Positions 42,735 through 54,758 of a stretch of 64,000 bases of DNA are shown in pieces. The notes below the pieces were generated by a model. That model worked only from the letters and a program-made list of their open reading frames with translations. It was not told the DNA's origin and ran no database searches. Position numbers and translations under genes: made by a program. The DNA is from Brachynemurus nebulosus (Eukaryota > Arthropoda > Insecta > Neuroptera > Myrmeleontidae), in assembly GCA_035578155.1 (NCBI GenBank), contig JAPWDM010000016.1:10660608-10724607 (forward strand), written 5' to 3'. Each line of letters begins with the position of its first letter. Position 1 is the stretch's first letter.

Positions 42735-43101
42735 CATAGAGCACTAGAGATAAAATACATATCTCTATACTACTGGAACCAGTGTAATCACTTGAGATAG
42801 AAAATATGTTGTATACGTGCACGGTGTTTACTTTGTATTTGTGCGGTAAACTCTGTTAGTGTGAGTGATCGGAGGTGGTGATAGCCGTCACGTGACCCTG
42901 GTTCGCATACATATGTGTGATACCACAACACTACTTGTGCGGGTTCTACAATGTTAACAACAATCAAATCCATTGTTGTTTGACTGACCTACACTCAGCG
43001 ACGTGTACTGAACAAGTGACACTAAGCAGCCTAAAATGCCCATAAATGCCCATAAGTGATTGCAGAAAAGAGATAGTTGTATTCGTTCTATTTGTTCTAT
43101 G
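42735..43101. mobile_element. hAT-type MITE with 8-bp duplication GTCCTGAC, copy 1
   Basis: GTCCTGAC is at 42727-42734 and 43102-43109. The ends are CATAGAGCACTAGAGATAA and, reversed, CATAGAACAAATAGAACGA. About 85 bp at its right end match the left end of 47871-48251 in inverted form. Confidence 0.85.
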
Positions 43102-44241
43102 GTCCTGACCATTTTATCACTATTTTATGGATTTTTGTTAATTTATTCATTCAAAAATGACAATTTACAACAAGATGTAGTATTTTTTACCCATATTTCA
43201 AGAGTTATTTTCTAATTTATTTTCCTGTTTGTGGTCCTTTATGATATATTAAGTGTTAAATAGTCGCCTACTTACAATTTAAGCCCTTTCCGTAGAATTT
43301 ATTTTGGTAGCATAGATCAATAATCGATTTCTTGGACTCTATCGAAATTCCTTTAATTTTCCAGTAAATATATGAAAAAATTGACCCTAAGGATTATTAA
43401 ATTTTATGTTTATTTAAAATAAAGGTACTTACCTACGCAAATATACTTCTAAATTTGAAAATAAAGTAATTCATTTTTGAAACATACGTGTTCGAATACG
43501 AATGTGACGTTGGACATGTTGATACAAATTGCATGCATAACATTTTTCTTCGAGAATTTTTTTTTTAAAAACTATTAATGAAATTTTTTTAGCATATATA
43601 GGAAGTAGAAAATCCAAATATTAATATTATAAACAAAAAAGTTCAAATTTGTGGGCAATTATGGGAATCCATTCGGTTTAAATTTTGTCATATGAGTAAA
43701 TATGCTGCTGTTCGAATACGAGTGTGGCTGACTGTATATAAATACAGTATTTACATAGTATGTTTACCATGTTTACTCTTGTCTATACGCACATGTGCGT
43801 CACATGTAATACTTGCATACTCACTAGATACATACCCCGTCATATATGTAGTATACATATATAGCCAAATGGATATGAAAAAAACGTCCCAACATCACGG
43901 TGCAGATTTGGAACTATTTTGTTCGTTTTGCGCAAATGCGACTTTTTTGGTGGTAATATGAACCAATCTGAAGAGTAAACACGGTAAACACTAATTGATG
44001 CATCTGCACAAAACAACTGAAGTTCCTCTACCCGATGTCTATCCATCTCACTTCATCGGAACCACTGCCTCTTATAGGGATTGGCCATATAGTTATAATA
44101 CATATATGTACCCCGTGTACCTGCCGTGTGGAACTTTGTGAGGTAGCTACCGTGTAATGTGTGTCGTATATGATACGTATGTACGTATATTAGTCTAGAG
44201 TGAAGACACTGGTCCGCACAAACGAGATCACACATCTTTTA

Positions 44242-44429
44242 CAGTGGGCTCTAGTACACACTACGTCGTCAAAAGTATGGTGACACCTTGACCCAAGGGG
44301 GTGTCCACACTTTTGACGCGGTACTGTACTTAATGTTGTGATGCACTGCCGTGTCAAAAGTGTGGGACCCTCCCCTCTGGGTCAAGGTGTCGCCATACTT
44401 TTGACGACGTAGTGTGTGCTAGAACCCAG
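44242..44429. mobile_element. TA-flanked palindromic MITE, 188 bp
   Basis: Arms share ACACACTACGTCGTCAAAAG-type sequence and GTGTCACC/GTGTCGCC. TA lies at both edges. Just outside, GTGAAGACAYTGGTCCGCAC occurs in inverted orientation at 44199 and 44452, so it is nested in a second inverted repeat. Confidence 0.8.
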
Positions 44430-44499
44430 TATAAAAAATTGGGAACAAGTTTGTGCGGACCAATGTCTTCACTATTCATACTAATTTAAATAATAAATA

Positions 44500-44629
44500 T
44501 TTGTAATGTTGTGTTTTTCTAAAAATTCAAATATGTGACGTAATTATAACGTAGATGGCGAATTACGCAAAAAAAACTTATTTTGGTTTCAAATGTAGTG
44601 TACCTTTCTCTGTCTACTTTGATTTGAAC
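44500..44629 (+). repeat. Partial copy of the 46167 hAT MITE
   Basis: ATGTGACGTAATTATAACGTAGATGG-like sequence (44533-44560) and the end TGTACCTTTCTCTGTCTAC match 46300-46386; the left end is missing. Confidence 0.75.
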
Positions 44630-44649
44630 ATAATTTTTGAATAATGACT

Positions 44650-46158
44650 TCCAAGATAGTCACTAGAGGAACATTTGTGTGACTATCTTGGACGGCTACT
44701 GTAATATGTTTTTTGTGTGTCCTAAAACATGTATTTTTTGATATACAAGGTTGGGACAGAGAACGCGCGGTTTAAAGTTTTTTTTTTTTAACTGAATTTA
44801 AGTAAAGTGCGTGCACTAAAATGTCCATATATTTTTTAATTTTTAATTTTTTTTTTAAATAAAATTTTAGGAGAATATTTCTAATGTCTGGAACATAATT
44901 ATGAAGAAAATAAAATCGATTTCTTTTTCTTTTAGCGAATCTCCCCTTAAAGGAAAATAAGAATAAAATTTAAAGAAATTAAACCTTAAAATTTTAACTA
45001 AAGCACTGCATAATACTGGAATAATTGTTTAGGACTGTAGTAAATTTTAAAAGACATGTAGGTACATAATTTTATTGTTAATAGGTACACATTTTTATTT
45101 CTCGATAAAATAAATTTTAATTTGTAATAATAATAACAATTTTAATGGCAGCAATTTATGATGAGGATGACTTCATTCTCGGTGCGTAAAATAATTGTTT
45201 ACTAAAAAAGGAAACGTCTATATAATATACGTGCTATATTGATTTCAATTATATAATTAATATAAACAGTACAGACAAAATATTCTTACGCGTTATTTCT
45301 ACATGATATTACTTAAATTATACGTGCCCAATTGCATATTTGGGCATTTCTAAAATACTCCTTCACAAATCTGTTAAAAAATTATATTTTAATCTTCTTC
45401 TCATACTAACCCTTAAGTGATTTTAATGAAAAGTGGTAAAAATATTGACTTAGGTTATAAATAGGTAGTCTAGAATTTTTTTCATGAAGGCTACATTATT
45501 TTAAAGATAGTAGAGAAGGGCACACGTTGTATATAATTCGATTAATGGCTCCCTCTCGGAAGCCATTACTCGAATTATGTTACGTTAGGATAGAATAAGA
45601 TTTGGTGGGTTTAGTTTAAAAAAAATTTATAAACTTTTCAAAAAAATTGATCAAACTTTTTGTTTCATAATACCAACGTCATTTACAATATCAACGGTTT
45701 ACATTGTAGCCAACTGAGTTATTCATTTACGGGTCAAATTCCTTTACCTACGAATCTTCAAAACCCGTCGAAAAGTGTATACACAGAATCGCTAAAAATG
45801 ATAAATTGAGATGAGAAGTTCATAAACAAATATCATATATCAACTAATATATAATTGTGTCACCCGCATACAATGAATTTTACACGCACATCTAGCCGGT
45901 TTTTAAATTCATAAATTAAAATTTTATATGTTCCTCGGTCTACTAGTAGTAAAATGTAATAAAAATTTTAATACGTAACCGGAACTTTTTTTTTGTATAT
46001 CAGTGCAAACACAACGCGTAACAAAAGTATTATAATGAAGAAGTAGGTACATGTACGTGTTATTTTTAAAATGGCAACATCTCTATGTATTCTAACCATA
46101 TGGACATAATATATTGGATTTTAATTAGTACTCAACTCATGTCTAAAGGTACAAAATT
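44650..46158. other. AT-rich sequence; one dispersed repeat
   Basis: 45540-45800 matches, in inverted form, 17241-17420 and in part 6830-6900. The rest shows no recognised feature. Confidence 0.5.
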
Positions 46159-46166
46159 ATATTAAT

Positions 46167-46386
46167 CAAAGTAGATGGAGAAAGGTATGCCGATGCGCAC
46201 ATCATGATAAGGTAAGTGGCGAATTTGGTGAATTTCTCATAGCGGCAAATTTAAATAATAAATAACTGTGTTGTTGTCTTTTTCAATAAATTCAAGTATG
46301 TGACGTAATTATGACGTAGATGGCGAATTGCGCAAAAAAAACTTATTTTGGTCTCAAATGTAGCGTACCTTTCTCTATCTACCTTG
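46167..46386. mobile_element. hAT-type MITE, 220 bp, perfect 8-bp duplication
   Basis: ATATTAAT is at 46159-46166 and 46387-46394. The ends are CAAAGTAGATGGAGAAAGGT and, reversed, CAAGGTAGATAGAGAAAGGT. Confidence 0.85.
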
Positions 46387-46394
46387 ATATTAAT

Positions 46395-46930
46395 AATAAA
46401 AAATATGTATTAGTTACAATAATATTTTCCCTTTTTATGGGTTATTCTCAAGCCCTAAGCGATTTTGTAGAAAACTGTGGATAGCACTGTGCCAACGAGT
46501 GGTTGATACCGCTTAAGGCATTTAGTTAGTCGCTGTCGGTCACTCAATGCACAACGCATTATGTTGTATTGTTGGACCATTGTTAGCTTGGACCCCACCT
46601 TGCTCCGTCCGGCAATACGTGTTTTGTAATTGTGTCTGTGACAACTAACAGTTGCAAAGATCAAACCAACACCACTACACACAGTGTGTACGTACACAAC
46701 ATGGTGGTGGGAAATAGAGGGGACTCTTTGTCTACATTGGTATCACTAGTGCAGAGATAGCAACTTGGCTTCTGATTATTCTGTGGTTATTCTATTTAAC
46801 ATACACTACACATCTATACATATAATAAAACTGTAACGAGACCATTTCTGCACATGGAATATTTTTTGAAAATTGTACTGATACTGTAAATAGTTATCGA
46901 CGTAGATATCAAAACCGCGATTTTTAAAAT
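46395..46930. other. No recognised feature
   Basis: 46480-46730 is less AT-rich than its surroundings but has no convincing gene or inverted ends. Confidence 0.4.
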
Positions 46931-47354
46931 TTTTGTCTGTCTGTCTGTTTACGCAAAACGCAAAAACGATTGGACGGATTTTAATGAAAGGTGTGATAAC
47001 TTATTACCTGGGTCAACATCTAGGATACTTTCTATTTCCGGAAAATGTCTCATTCCCACGGGAAAAAAGAAAAAACCATTCTGAGCATATGCACACATTA
47101 CGCAAAAACTACTGGATGGATTTTGATGAAATTTGGTGTGGTAATAACTCATTACCTGGGTCAACATCTAGGATATTTTTTAATCCGGGAAAATGTTATT
47201 TTCACGGGAAAATAGAAAAACCATTTTGAGCATGTGCATGCATTACGCAAAAATTATTGTTCTATGAAAGTTCTGTATAATTATTACACTATATACTTCT
47301 CACTGAGTTTACAACAATGCGTCACGCGAACGACGTTGCGGGTACAGCTAGTAC
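46931..47354 (+). repeat. Dispersed repeat with internal 148-bp duplication
   Basis: After a TCTGTCTGTCTG run the unit with CTGGGTCAACATCTAGGATA occurs at 47008 and 47156. It ends near GCGGGTACAGCTAGT. This resembles a common arthropod repeat often assigned to Helitrons, since the end CTAG-T fits a CTRR terminus; class uncertain. Confidence 0.45.
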
Positions 47355-47870
47355 ATAATAAACGTCATATGACTACCACACATATATGTATGTACGTCAG
47401 TCATAATTACTTATCCATTTGTTTTTAATTGTAATCATAGCATAGATATAATCCATAGCAATGTACCATAAACTCACATAACTTTACCTATTAAAATCGA
47501 ACTATGATAGACGAAGTATATCATATAAAGAGGTAGAAAACTTATGGTTTCATAGGTGTTTGGTTAATGTCCTGTTTTCTTGTACGGGTAACTGTACTGA
47601 TTGGTTTGGCACTTAAGTATTACAGAAATCAGAAATATTGAATTGATGTTCTATGATTGAATTCTTAAAGTATCCTGCTGTGAAAACCTATTACTTATGT
47701 ATTAGGGACGAAAAACATCACATAATGTACGTATGTATTTAACTTCACATCCTTGTAATAGAATAAGCATTGTATACGTGTAAAAAAGGATAAGAGATAG
47801 TGTCACCTTAAACTTATATATTTACATCTTTTTCCTCTAAACATTTTCAGTATTATTAGAATATTGTTAC

Positions 47871-48251
47871 CACAGAACAAATAGAACGAATACTTCTGTC
47901 TCTTTTCTGCAATCACTTATGTGCTTTTATGTGCATCTTAGGCTGCTTAGTCCTCATTCATTCGCGAACACTCAATGGGTGTGTTTCAATTGTTGTTATA
48001 TTGTTACCTCTCGTATTAACACGGTATATGTACGTGGTATACGTACATCATACGTACCACCACCACCAGACCACCACGTACATATTATGTATGTACGTAT
48101 GCAAGACACTAATACACACAACATTCAACGGACTAACACACACAACTCCGCGTGCACATATATAACATATTGGTGGGATATTTCCTATCCTTTGTGGTTA
48201 CGCTCGTTTCCCTAGTATAGACATAGTAATGTTCGCTCTCTTTGTTCTCTG
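47871..48251. mobile_element. hAT-type MITE with 8-bp duplication ATTGTTAC, copy 2
   Basis: ATTGTTAC is at 47863-47870 and 48252-48259. The ends are CACAGAACAAATAGAACGAA and, reversed, CAGAGAACAAAGAGAGCGAA. The left 85 bp match the right end of 42735-43101 in inverted form. Confidence 0.85.
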
Positions 48252-48445
48252 ATTGTTACCTACGAAAATAAAATTCTAAATAAGACAAGCAATAGTGTAT
48301 TTACTAAATTCTTAATGAGTCTGTTCTTTTTTAAAGTGTATGTGAAGATTTAAAAAAAATTTGATGGATTCATTGTGCGATAAAGACAGCATCAAAGTGT
48401 TAAAATATTGAATTTTCTATTTTATTTTTTGAAATTATAGCCTTA

Positions 48446-49790
48446 GGGTAAAAGCCCCGATTGTGGAACACTATTTTTAGGTATTTCATCAAACTTGCTT
48501 ATAAAAATTAATAAATGAATTAAACACCCATTTTTTTTTCTTAATAAGCATGAAACCAAGTTTTTTTAATCCAATGAATATGTTTTTAAGAAAATATAAC
48601 CCAAGAATTTTGATTTATTAATGTTTTGTTTTATAATTTGTTGACATGTATAAAAAAACTGGCAGAATATATTAACCCCCTTTAAAAAATCAGCATAGGC
48701 ACCTAAAAAAAACACGTATTTAATATACATGGCATACAGTCCCATCTTTTGACATATATTGATATGACGAGTTGCGACATCTTTTGATGTATCTATGTAA
48801 GTATTTATTGATGGTTTTCTAGAAAACTGACACAAGTAAAAAAAAGTGATTTTGCAGGAAATCATTTTTAAAATTACTGGAATAGATTATTAAGATTTTT
48901 TCATCATCAAACTGACATGCAAAATGGCGCCCATGTGTGTCATAACATAAATAGTGTCCAACATAAATTGCTAGCAGTGCCACAAAGCGTTCGGTCTGTG
49001 AAGTACGTTTAAAAAATTAATATAGGTATCGTAGTACTTACAGTATACGATTTTCGCCACCTAGTGTCATCTAGGATGTTTTAAAAAACATCGTGTACTT
49101 TCTAACTTATCTATCTATCATTGTTAATTTTTAATTAGTTATGTTATAAGTCGTTTCAAATCTAATATGTCTGACGTTTTTATTTAATAATAAAAATTTC
49201 GAAGTTTTAATTCAATATTAATTATTTTTCAATTGATTTTACGTTCTGAAATAAAGAAAATATTAAAGTGAAAAACCAGTTAGTTAAGTGTTTTAGGCCC
49301 AAAAATAAATTAAAAATGTTCATAAAAATAGGTAAATAATAGGTCATTCTCAAAATGGAATACATACCCTAAAACTTCGAACTCATTTAAAAACACTTCT
49401 ACTAATAATATTTAACCCGTATAAAAAGATAATTTAGCTATCCTAGTCTCTTAAATGGACTAATAAAAATTATTTGTATACTTTTATTATGCTAATAACT
49501 TTAAAAATTCGGTGAAAAATGTTACAATTTATAACTCATATGTTTTGAATAATGATCATCCACCATTATAAAAATTCACGAATTCAACAAAAATTGTTCG
49601 ATATATATATATGTATTTCTTAAATTAAGTGAGGAAACATTAAATGCGAGGTGAATTTAATTGAAAAATAATCATTCTATTAATAATAATTTTTGTTACC
49701 AGAGGTTTCTTTCAGAAATAACTTCATTAAGATATAAATGTCAAAACTGTTTTTCTATTGGATCGCGTTCCACAAACGGGGCTTTTACCC
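48446..49790. mobile_element. TA-flanked non-autonomous element, copy 2
   Basis: TA at 48444-48445 and 49791-49792 flank ends GGGTAAAAGCCCCGATTGTG and, reversed, GGGTAAAAGCCCCGTTTGTG. It is similar along much of its length to 30134-31811 without the hAT insert. No coding frame. Confidence 0.82.
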
Positions 49791-49792
49791 TA

Positions 49793-50227
49793 ATAACAAA
49801 CATTTTTACCGATCGCGACGTGGGTGACCGACTCAACAACCCCTGACCGAGTCAAGACCATCTTACGGTAGGTACTAAAAGCCACCACCACTTTAAGATT
49901 TTAAATATTTTTTAAATGGAATACCATAAAGTAACGCTCAAATCTATTAAATATATTAGAAGCCGAATTTATATTTTTCCAGGTCATAATATTAAGTATT
50001 TATTGGGAGAAAGTTAAGTAAACGTACGTTTTCTCGATATTTTTTTACAAAAAGATGGGAAAGTTAATACTCAATTGGCTTAAAGTAAAGCTTAAAATAT
50101 AGATTATAATATATCTCGACAAATTTTTTTTAGATAAGTATTTCAAAATGGTGGCGCTACAGTTGCTGGGATTTGGAAACTGGGTTTTGTGTCGTGCAGC
50201 CTACAAATCTCAAATCTCAATTAAAAT
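49793..50227. other. No recognised feature
   Basis: AT-rich; no gene seen. Confidence 0.4.
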
Positions 50228-50720
50228 CAAATACCCCTGTCGCAGCATCTGCATAACATAGCGAATTTCCAAATTTTGGAGACTGGCGGATCTCATCTAA
50301 GAACTGTACCTATTTAAAATAGTTTAGCTTTCTAAGAGTAAAAGATTTTTTAAAATCGGCTGGGTAATTAGTTATGATATTTTTGGGACCCAAGAACCCG
50401 AACGGACTTTGTGCAGCATAGTTGTATCCATCTAAAATAATTTAGTTCTCTAACAGTGAAAAAATTTTCAAAATCGGTCGGTTAGTTTATTTTTTACAAT
50501 AATGGGAACAGTAAACCCTGGCGGAAATCATACAACATAACCTTTATTCATCTAAAATAATTTTAGTAAAAAGTTTATCCTAACAGTAAAAAACGGGTCC
50601 TAGGGATCTCATATAACTTATGGTAGTCCGTAAGGTTCTTGTGGACATCATTTAATTACTTAATGAATTCAAATACTTTAACTTACTAACGGTGAAAAAA
50701 TTTTCAAAATTTTCGACATT
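50228..50720 (+). repeat. Third terminus plus short satellite array (about 4 monomers)
   Basis: ATACCCCTGTCGCAGCATC then TGCATAACATAGCG, followed by monomers with AACAGTGAAAAAATTTTCAA, in the same order and orientation as the left end of the giant element. No right partner is seen in the window, so it is a fragment or solo end. Confidence 0.88.
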
Positions 50721-53700
50721 CGCTAAAAAAATCATTGAAAAATATTTGATATGTTTCGATCAATTAATGGTCAACATCAGCAAATAAAAGTTACTCAAAT
50801 CGAAGGCAAGAATGAGTTATTTGTCCGTCGAAATTAAAATACAAATTCTGAAAACGAGCAAAGAAATATTGAAAAAACTAGATCGGCAAAACATTCTGAC
50901 AAATAACACTACCCAACTAATACTCGCCAATTTGAATGAAACTTAACATACTTATTAAACAGCGAAAAATATTAAATACGTGTTTTTTTTATTTCGGCTA
51001 AATACGCTTTTTTGGGGTAGAAAACACCATTCAACCTCTGTAGATGAAAACAGTTATAGCTAAATATTTTTGAAACGACATATTTTCTGAAAAAAGGGCT
51101 GAGTACCAAATTTGTAGAATTTAAAGCGATGCACTTGATAGTGACCCTGAAATCGATTTTCAAGGTCAGTTGAAAATGATTAGCCATTGCCGAACTTTGA
51201 CCATATCCTGTACCTATAAGCAGTAATTTCATGTATTGACTCAATCTATCTTCAAAATTGATTTGTTGCGTTATTTTTCTAAAATAAAAAAAATAAAAAC
51301 CTGACGAAATGGAAAAATAGGCGCAAATTTATAGAAAAAATTAGAAGAAAACATTTTTGTAAGTAATTTTAGAAGTAAAGTTAAGAAAAGATTTAATATC
51401 ACTCCAATTGTAAGTTAAACATTAACTTTATGTTATATTAGAAATTTTCAAAATTTTTTAAAATTTTTATTGCTACTCTATAGTTATCATATTAGGAATT
51501 CAATTGAACATATGATTAACTATTATTTTTCCTATTGCGATTGAGCAAGTATTTTTCAAAATTACTTCTTGATCACTTATTTTCTATCTTGCATGTGAAA
51601 TTCGTTCGAATATACTTTGAACCATTTAGGGATGAAAAGTAAACTACTCCTTTTGAAAAATATTAAATGATTTTCAAATGACTTTGGAAATTGACCCCAA
51701 GGTCAACTTCAAAGTCATCATCAAGTGCATCACTTTGAACTCTATAACTTTGGTCCTAAGCACTTTTTTTCAGAAAATATATCGTACCATAATCCACTTC
51801 TATGTTGATTCCTGGTCTCTTTTCCTGCGTTTCTAATATTTATGTCAATAAAAAAATGTGCTACCGTGGACAAGGATGAATAGGGACGCATTCAGACTTC
51901 ACACCGTATTTTTTTGTATTTATTTTATGAGTACCTAATCTTTAATATATTAAAAATTTACGCGAAGATGGTCACTTTATCACAGTATCCAAAAAAATTT
52001 AAAAATATCGGTGGTTTTTGAAAAATTAACAAAAATCGTATAATTTCTTTTCTATGAAAAATTGAGGTCAAAAGAGACGAGAAAAGAGTAAATGGGGACA
52101 ACCCGTAGGGTCGACCAAAATTGAAATTCTAATATAAAATAATTTCGAACTTTTTGTATTTATACATTCAAAAAAGAAATAATAGGTACTTGATGATTTT
52201 CTGTAAAAATAAACGTAGAATCTAAAATAAAGTTTATATACCCCTGTCGTTTACCCCTAAGTTTATATTCCTCCTATTCTTATTTTAGTTCAAAAAATAA
52301 TTTTTCAAAAGACTACAAGACATAATAATTAATAACAGTGAGATTCTGCGTCCGTTTTTCAGACTTTTGTCTAATACAGACGCCACCTAGAATTTTTTTT
52401 ATCTACAAAAACATCAGTCTACAGAATTCAATTTATTAGTCAGGAAAATAATTCAAATATGTATCACTAACAATAAATGTCTTAAATGAGTTTAAAAAAT
52501 CAAAATGATACTGTTTATTAAATTGCGTAAGATCTGACACCGACTATTTAAAAGTAGTCAAGTGAGAGTAAGCTAGTAAATGCAAGAACAGATATGATGA
52601 ATTTATAAGGATTTTCTTGTACTACAAAATTTTAAAAATATGGGAACGCGTACTTTTTTTTCGTTAATTGTGTTTTATTTTTTTGCACAAAATTTTAAAA
52701 ATACTTTATTTTCTTAAGAAAGGGAGGCAACTTTAGTCACAGATATACCTATGAAAAGTTTTTGGTAATCCGGGAAAAACGAAAACACTTTTTAAAATTT
52801 TTTTATTGTTAAATCGAAATGTTCTTTTAAAGAGGGTTAAAATTACCATATTTTACATTAAAATTTTGACACAATCACTCCCTAACTAACTAGCCTTACT
52901 TAATATTAGAAAATTGAGAAAAAACACGTCAATTAGATTTTTTTTACACAGATTTTATTTGTTATATAATTCAAAAGGATATTTTAAAAATGTGTATGAA
53001 TGGCTTTCATTAAATAAATTTCAATATATTTTCCATTTATTTTAACAGTGGAATGTCCTTATTAGTGGCTATACTTTCGGCTTGGAGCGAATTAGACGAA
53101 GATTTTCTTCTAAAACCAAATTTAATAATTAATTAAAGAAATAAAAAAAAATTTGTGGATTTCCTACCGTTCAAATATAATCTTTATTGTATGTAAAAAT
53201 GTTATTACATTTTTTCAAAAAACTGTAAGTAAATTGTAAAATTTTCTTTACAAATATGTTAAAATAGAGAAATGTTTCCTTTTTAATTTATTTTTAACTC
53301 TTTTTAAATGATTCACTTTAAAATTTTTTAAAATTTCTTAATCGAAATTTCATAAAAGAATGTGTCAAAATTTAAAAAAATTTTTCTTTGTTAAAAAAAA
53401 AAATTGAATGTGCAAAATTATTTAATATTAGAATACTCTGATTATACAATTCTAATCATAACTGTATTGTCAATTGGATAGAAAATTACGTAAAAATATT
53501 ATTGTTTGAATATGATTTAACGTAATTTTTATACGATTGAAGCAAACTCTTATTAATTTTAGGAAGGTGTAAATATAATCTAAATTCTGATCATATCACA
53601 TAACAGATATCGTCGGGAGTTTTTTTGTCAAAAAAAATGGAACAGAGATACATTATAAAAACATTTAACTGACAGAGAAATAGAATATAGCCAAATCGTT

Positions 53701-53964
53701 AAATTGGATTAAAAAAATCATGACACGCTACTTATAAAGCGGTTTTTTTCGAATTTAGCTCGCAAAAAATGAGACAAAAAAAAAAGAATGCGAGTGCGAG
53801 TGAAATGGAGAACGACATATTGCCTAGTTTTTCTCGAAAAGTAAGTAATTTAGAGCTACGGTATAAAAACATTTTTTATGCATTTTACCTTTTACTATGG
53901 CTTGGTGTAAAAAAAAATTTGAAAAATTGCTTAATTCTGGCAAAAAACTCATTTTGTTGACAAA
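50721..53964. other. AT-rich intergenic sequence
   Basis: No gene recognised. 51860-52250 is an inverted, diverged copy of about 59530-59930 (GGTCAAAAGAGACGAGAAAA against its complement). Confidence 0.5.
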
Positions 53965-54092
53965 AAACGCCCGGAAAACCTACTTCTGGGCATCCGACGT
54001 GTCTGGCTAACGAACTCATCCAACGATTTGGAAAATCGAATTCGCACACAAAATTTCATAAGCATTAAACGTTTCGTTCGAGAGTTATCGCG

Positions 54093-54159
<67 letters not shown>

Positions 54160-54285
54160 TTTAGTGAATATCATTTTCGTATTCTAGGGACCTCAAAACA
54201 TATTTCTGATATGGTCCCGGGCTTAGGTCGCACCATGACACCTGGCGTAAAAGCTGAATTTCCAGTTTTGGAAATTCGCTAAAAG
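53965..54285 (-). mobile_element. (TA)n-core module
   Basis: Right half (CTTCTGGGCATCCGACGTGT), (TA)n at 54096-54156, left half (CTAGGGACCTCAAAACATAT), ending TTTTGGAAATTCGCTAAAAG. Confidence 0.82.
54096..54156. repeat. (TA)n microsatellite, 61 bp
   Basis: A pure tract in the module core. Confidence 0.97.
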
Positions 54286-54755
54286 TAAAATGTTTATCGT
54301 TAAAATACATAAATACGCTTTACATGACGAAGAGAAAAAAGATTAAATTTTCAGGACCATCTTTAAAAAAATCACTTTCTTATAAATACATCTTCGGTAA
54401 AAACAGTGTTTATAATTTATTAATTTTTAATTTAATTTAAAAAATGACTAAAACTAACAAGTCATACAGTAGCCAATATGTTAAAGAATATTTTTTTGAA
54501 GTTTCATGCAAATCGGTTAAAAATTCACTAAGTTACATTGCATGGCGCGCGAAAAAACATGCTCTGAGAAAATCGCGTTTAAAATCGTTTACCTGCGCTA
54601 GGTAACATTTTGAGCACTACACTTACATGCAGGTACTACAGAAACATCTAATTTTCGAATTAATTGTCAGATATAAAAATTTTGGAGCATATTCTATAAA
54701 TCCTAAGCAAAAAAAGAAAAATTTATAAAAAAATTTCATTTTATTTAACGTTTTC
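54286..54755. other. No recognised feature
   Basis: AT-rich; no gene seen. Confidence 0.4.
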
Positions 54756-54758
54756 TAA

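Larger units (their letters stand above)
41975..43620. mobile_element. Inverted-repeat element, arms about 500 bp
   Basis: Left arm about 41975-42480 and right arm about 43110-43620 share ACTTCCTATATATGCTAAAA, TGTTATGCATGCAATTTGTA and TCCAGTAAATATATGAAAAA. Its core holds 42484-42723 and a hAT element. Confidence 0.8.
38599..43734. mobile_element. 5.1-kb TA-flanked inverted-repeat element with nested insertions
   Basis: TA at 38597-38598 and 43735-43736 flank ends CAGTCAGCCACACTCGTATT in both orientations. The arms are about 120 bp (38599-38722, 43613-43734), with GAATGGATTCC and GAACTTTTTTGTTTATAATA. CAGT ends with TA suggest the Tc1/mariner group, by inference. Inside are palindromes at 40070-41940 and 41975-43620 and a hAT element at 42735-43101. 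No transposase recognised. Confidence 0.75.

Noticed and set aside
47919..48215. Overlapping Cys/His-rich open frames
   Set aside because: They fall inside the hAT-type MITE 47871-48251 in two different frames, with no domain.
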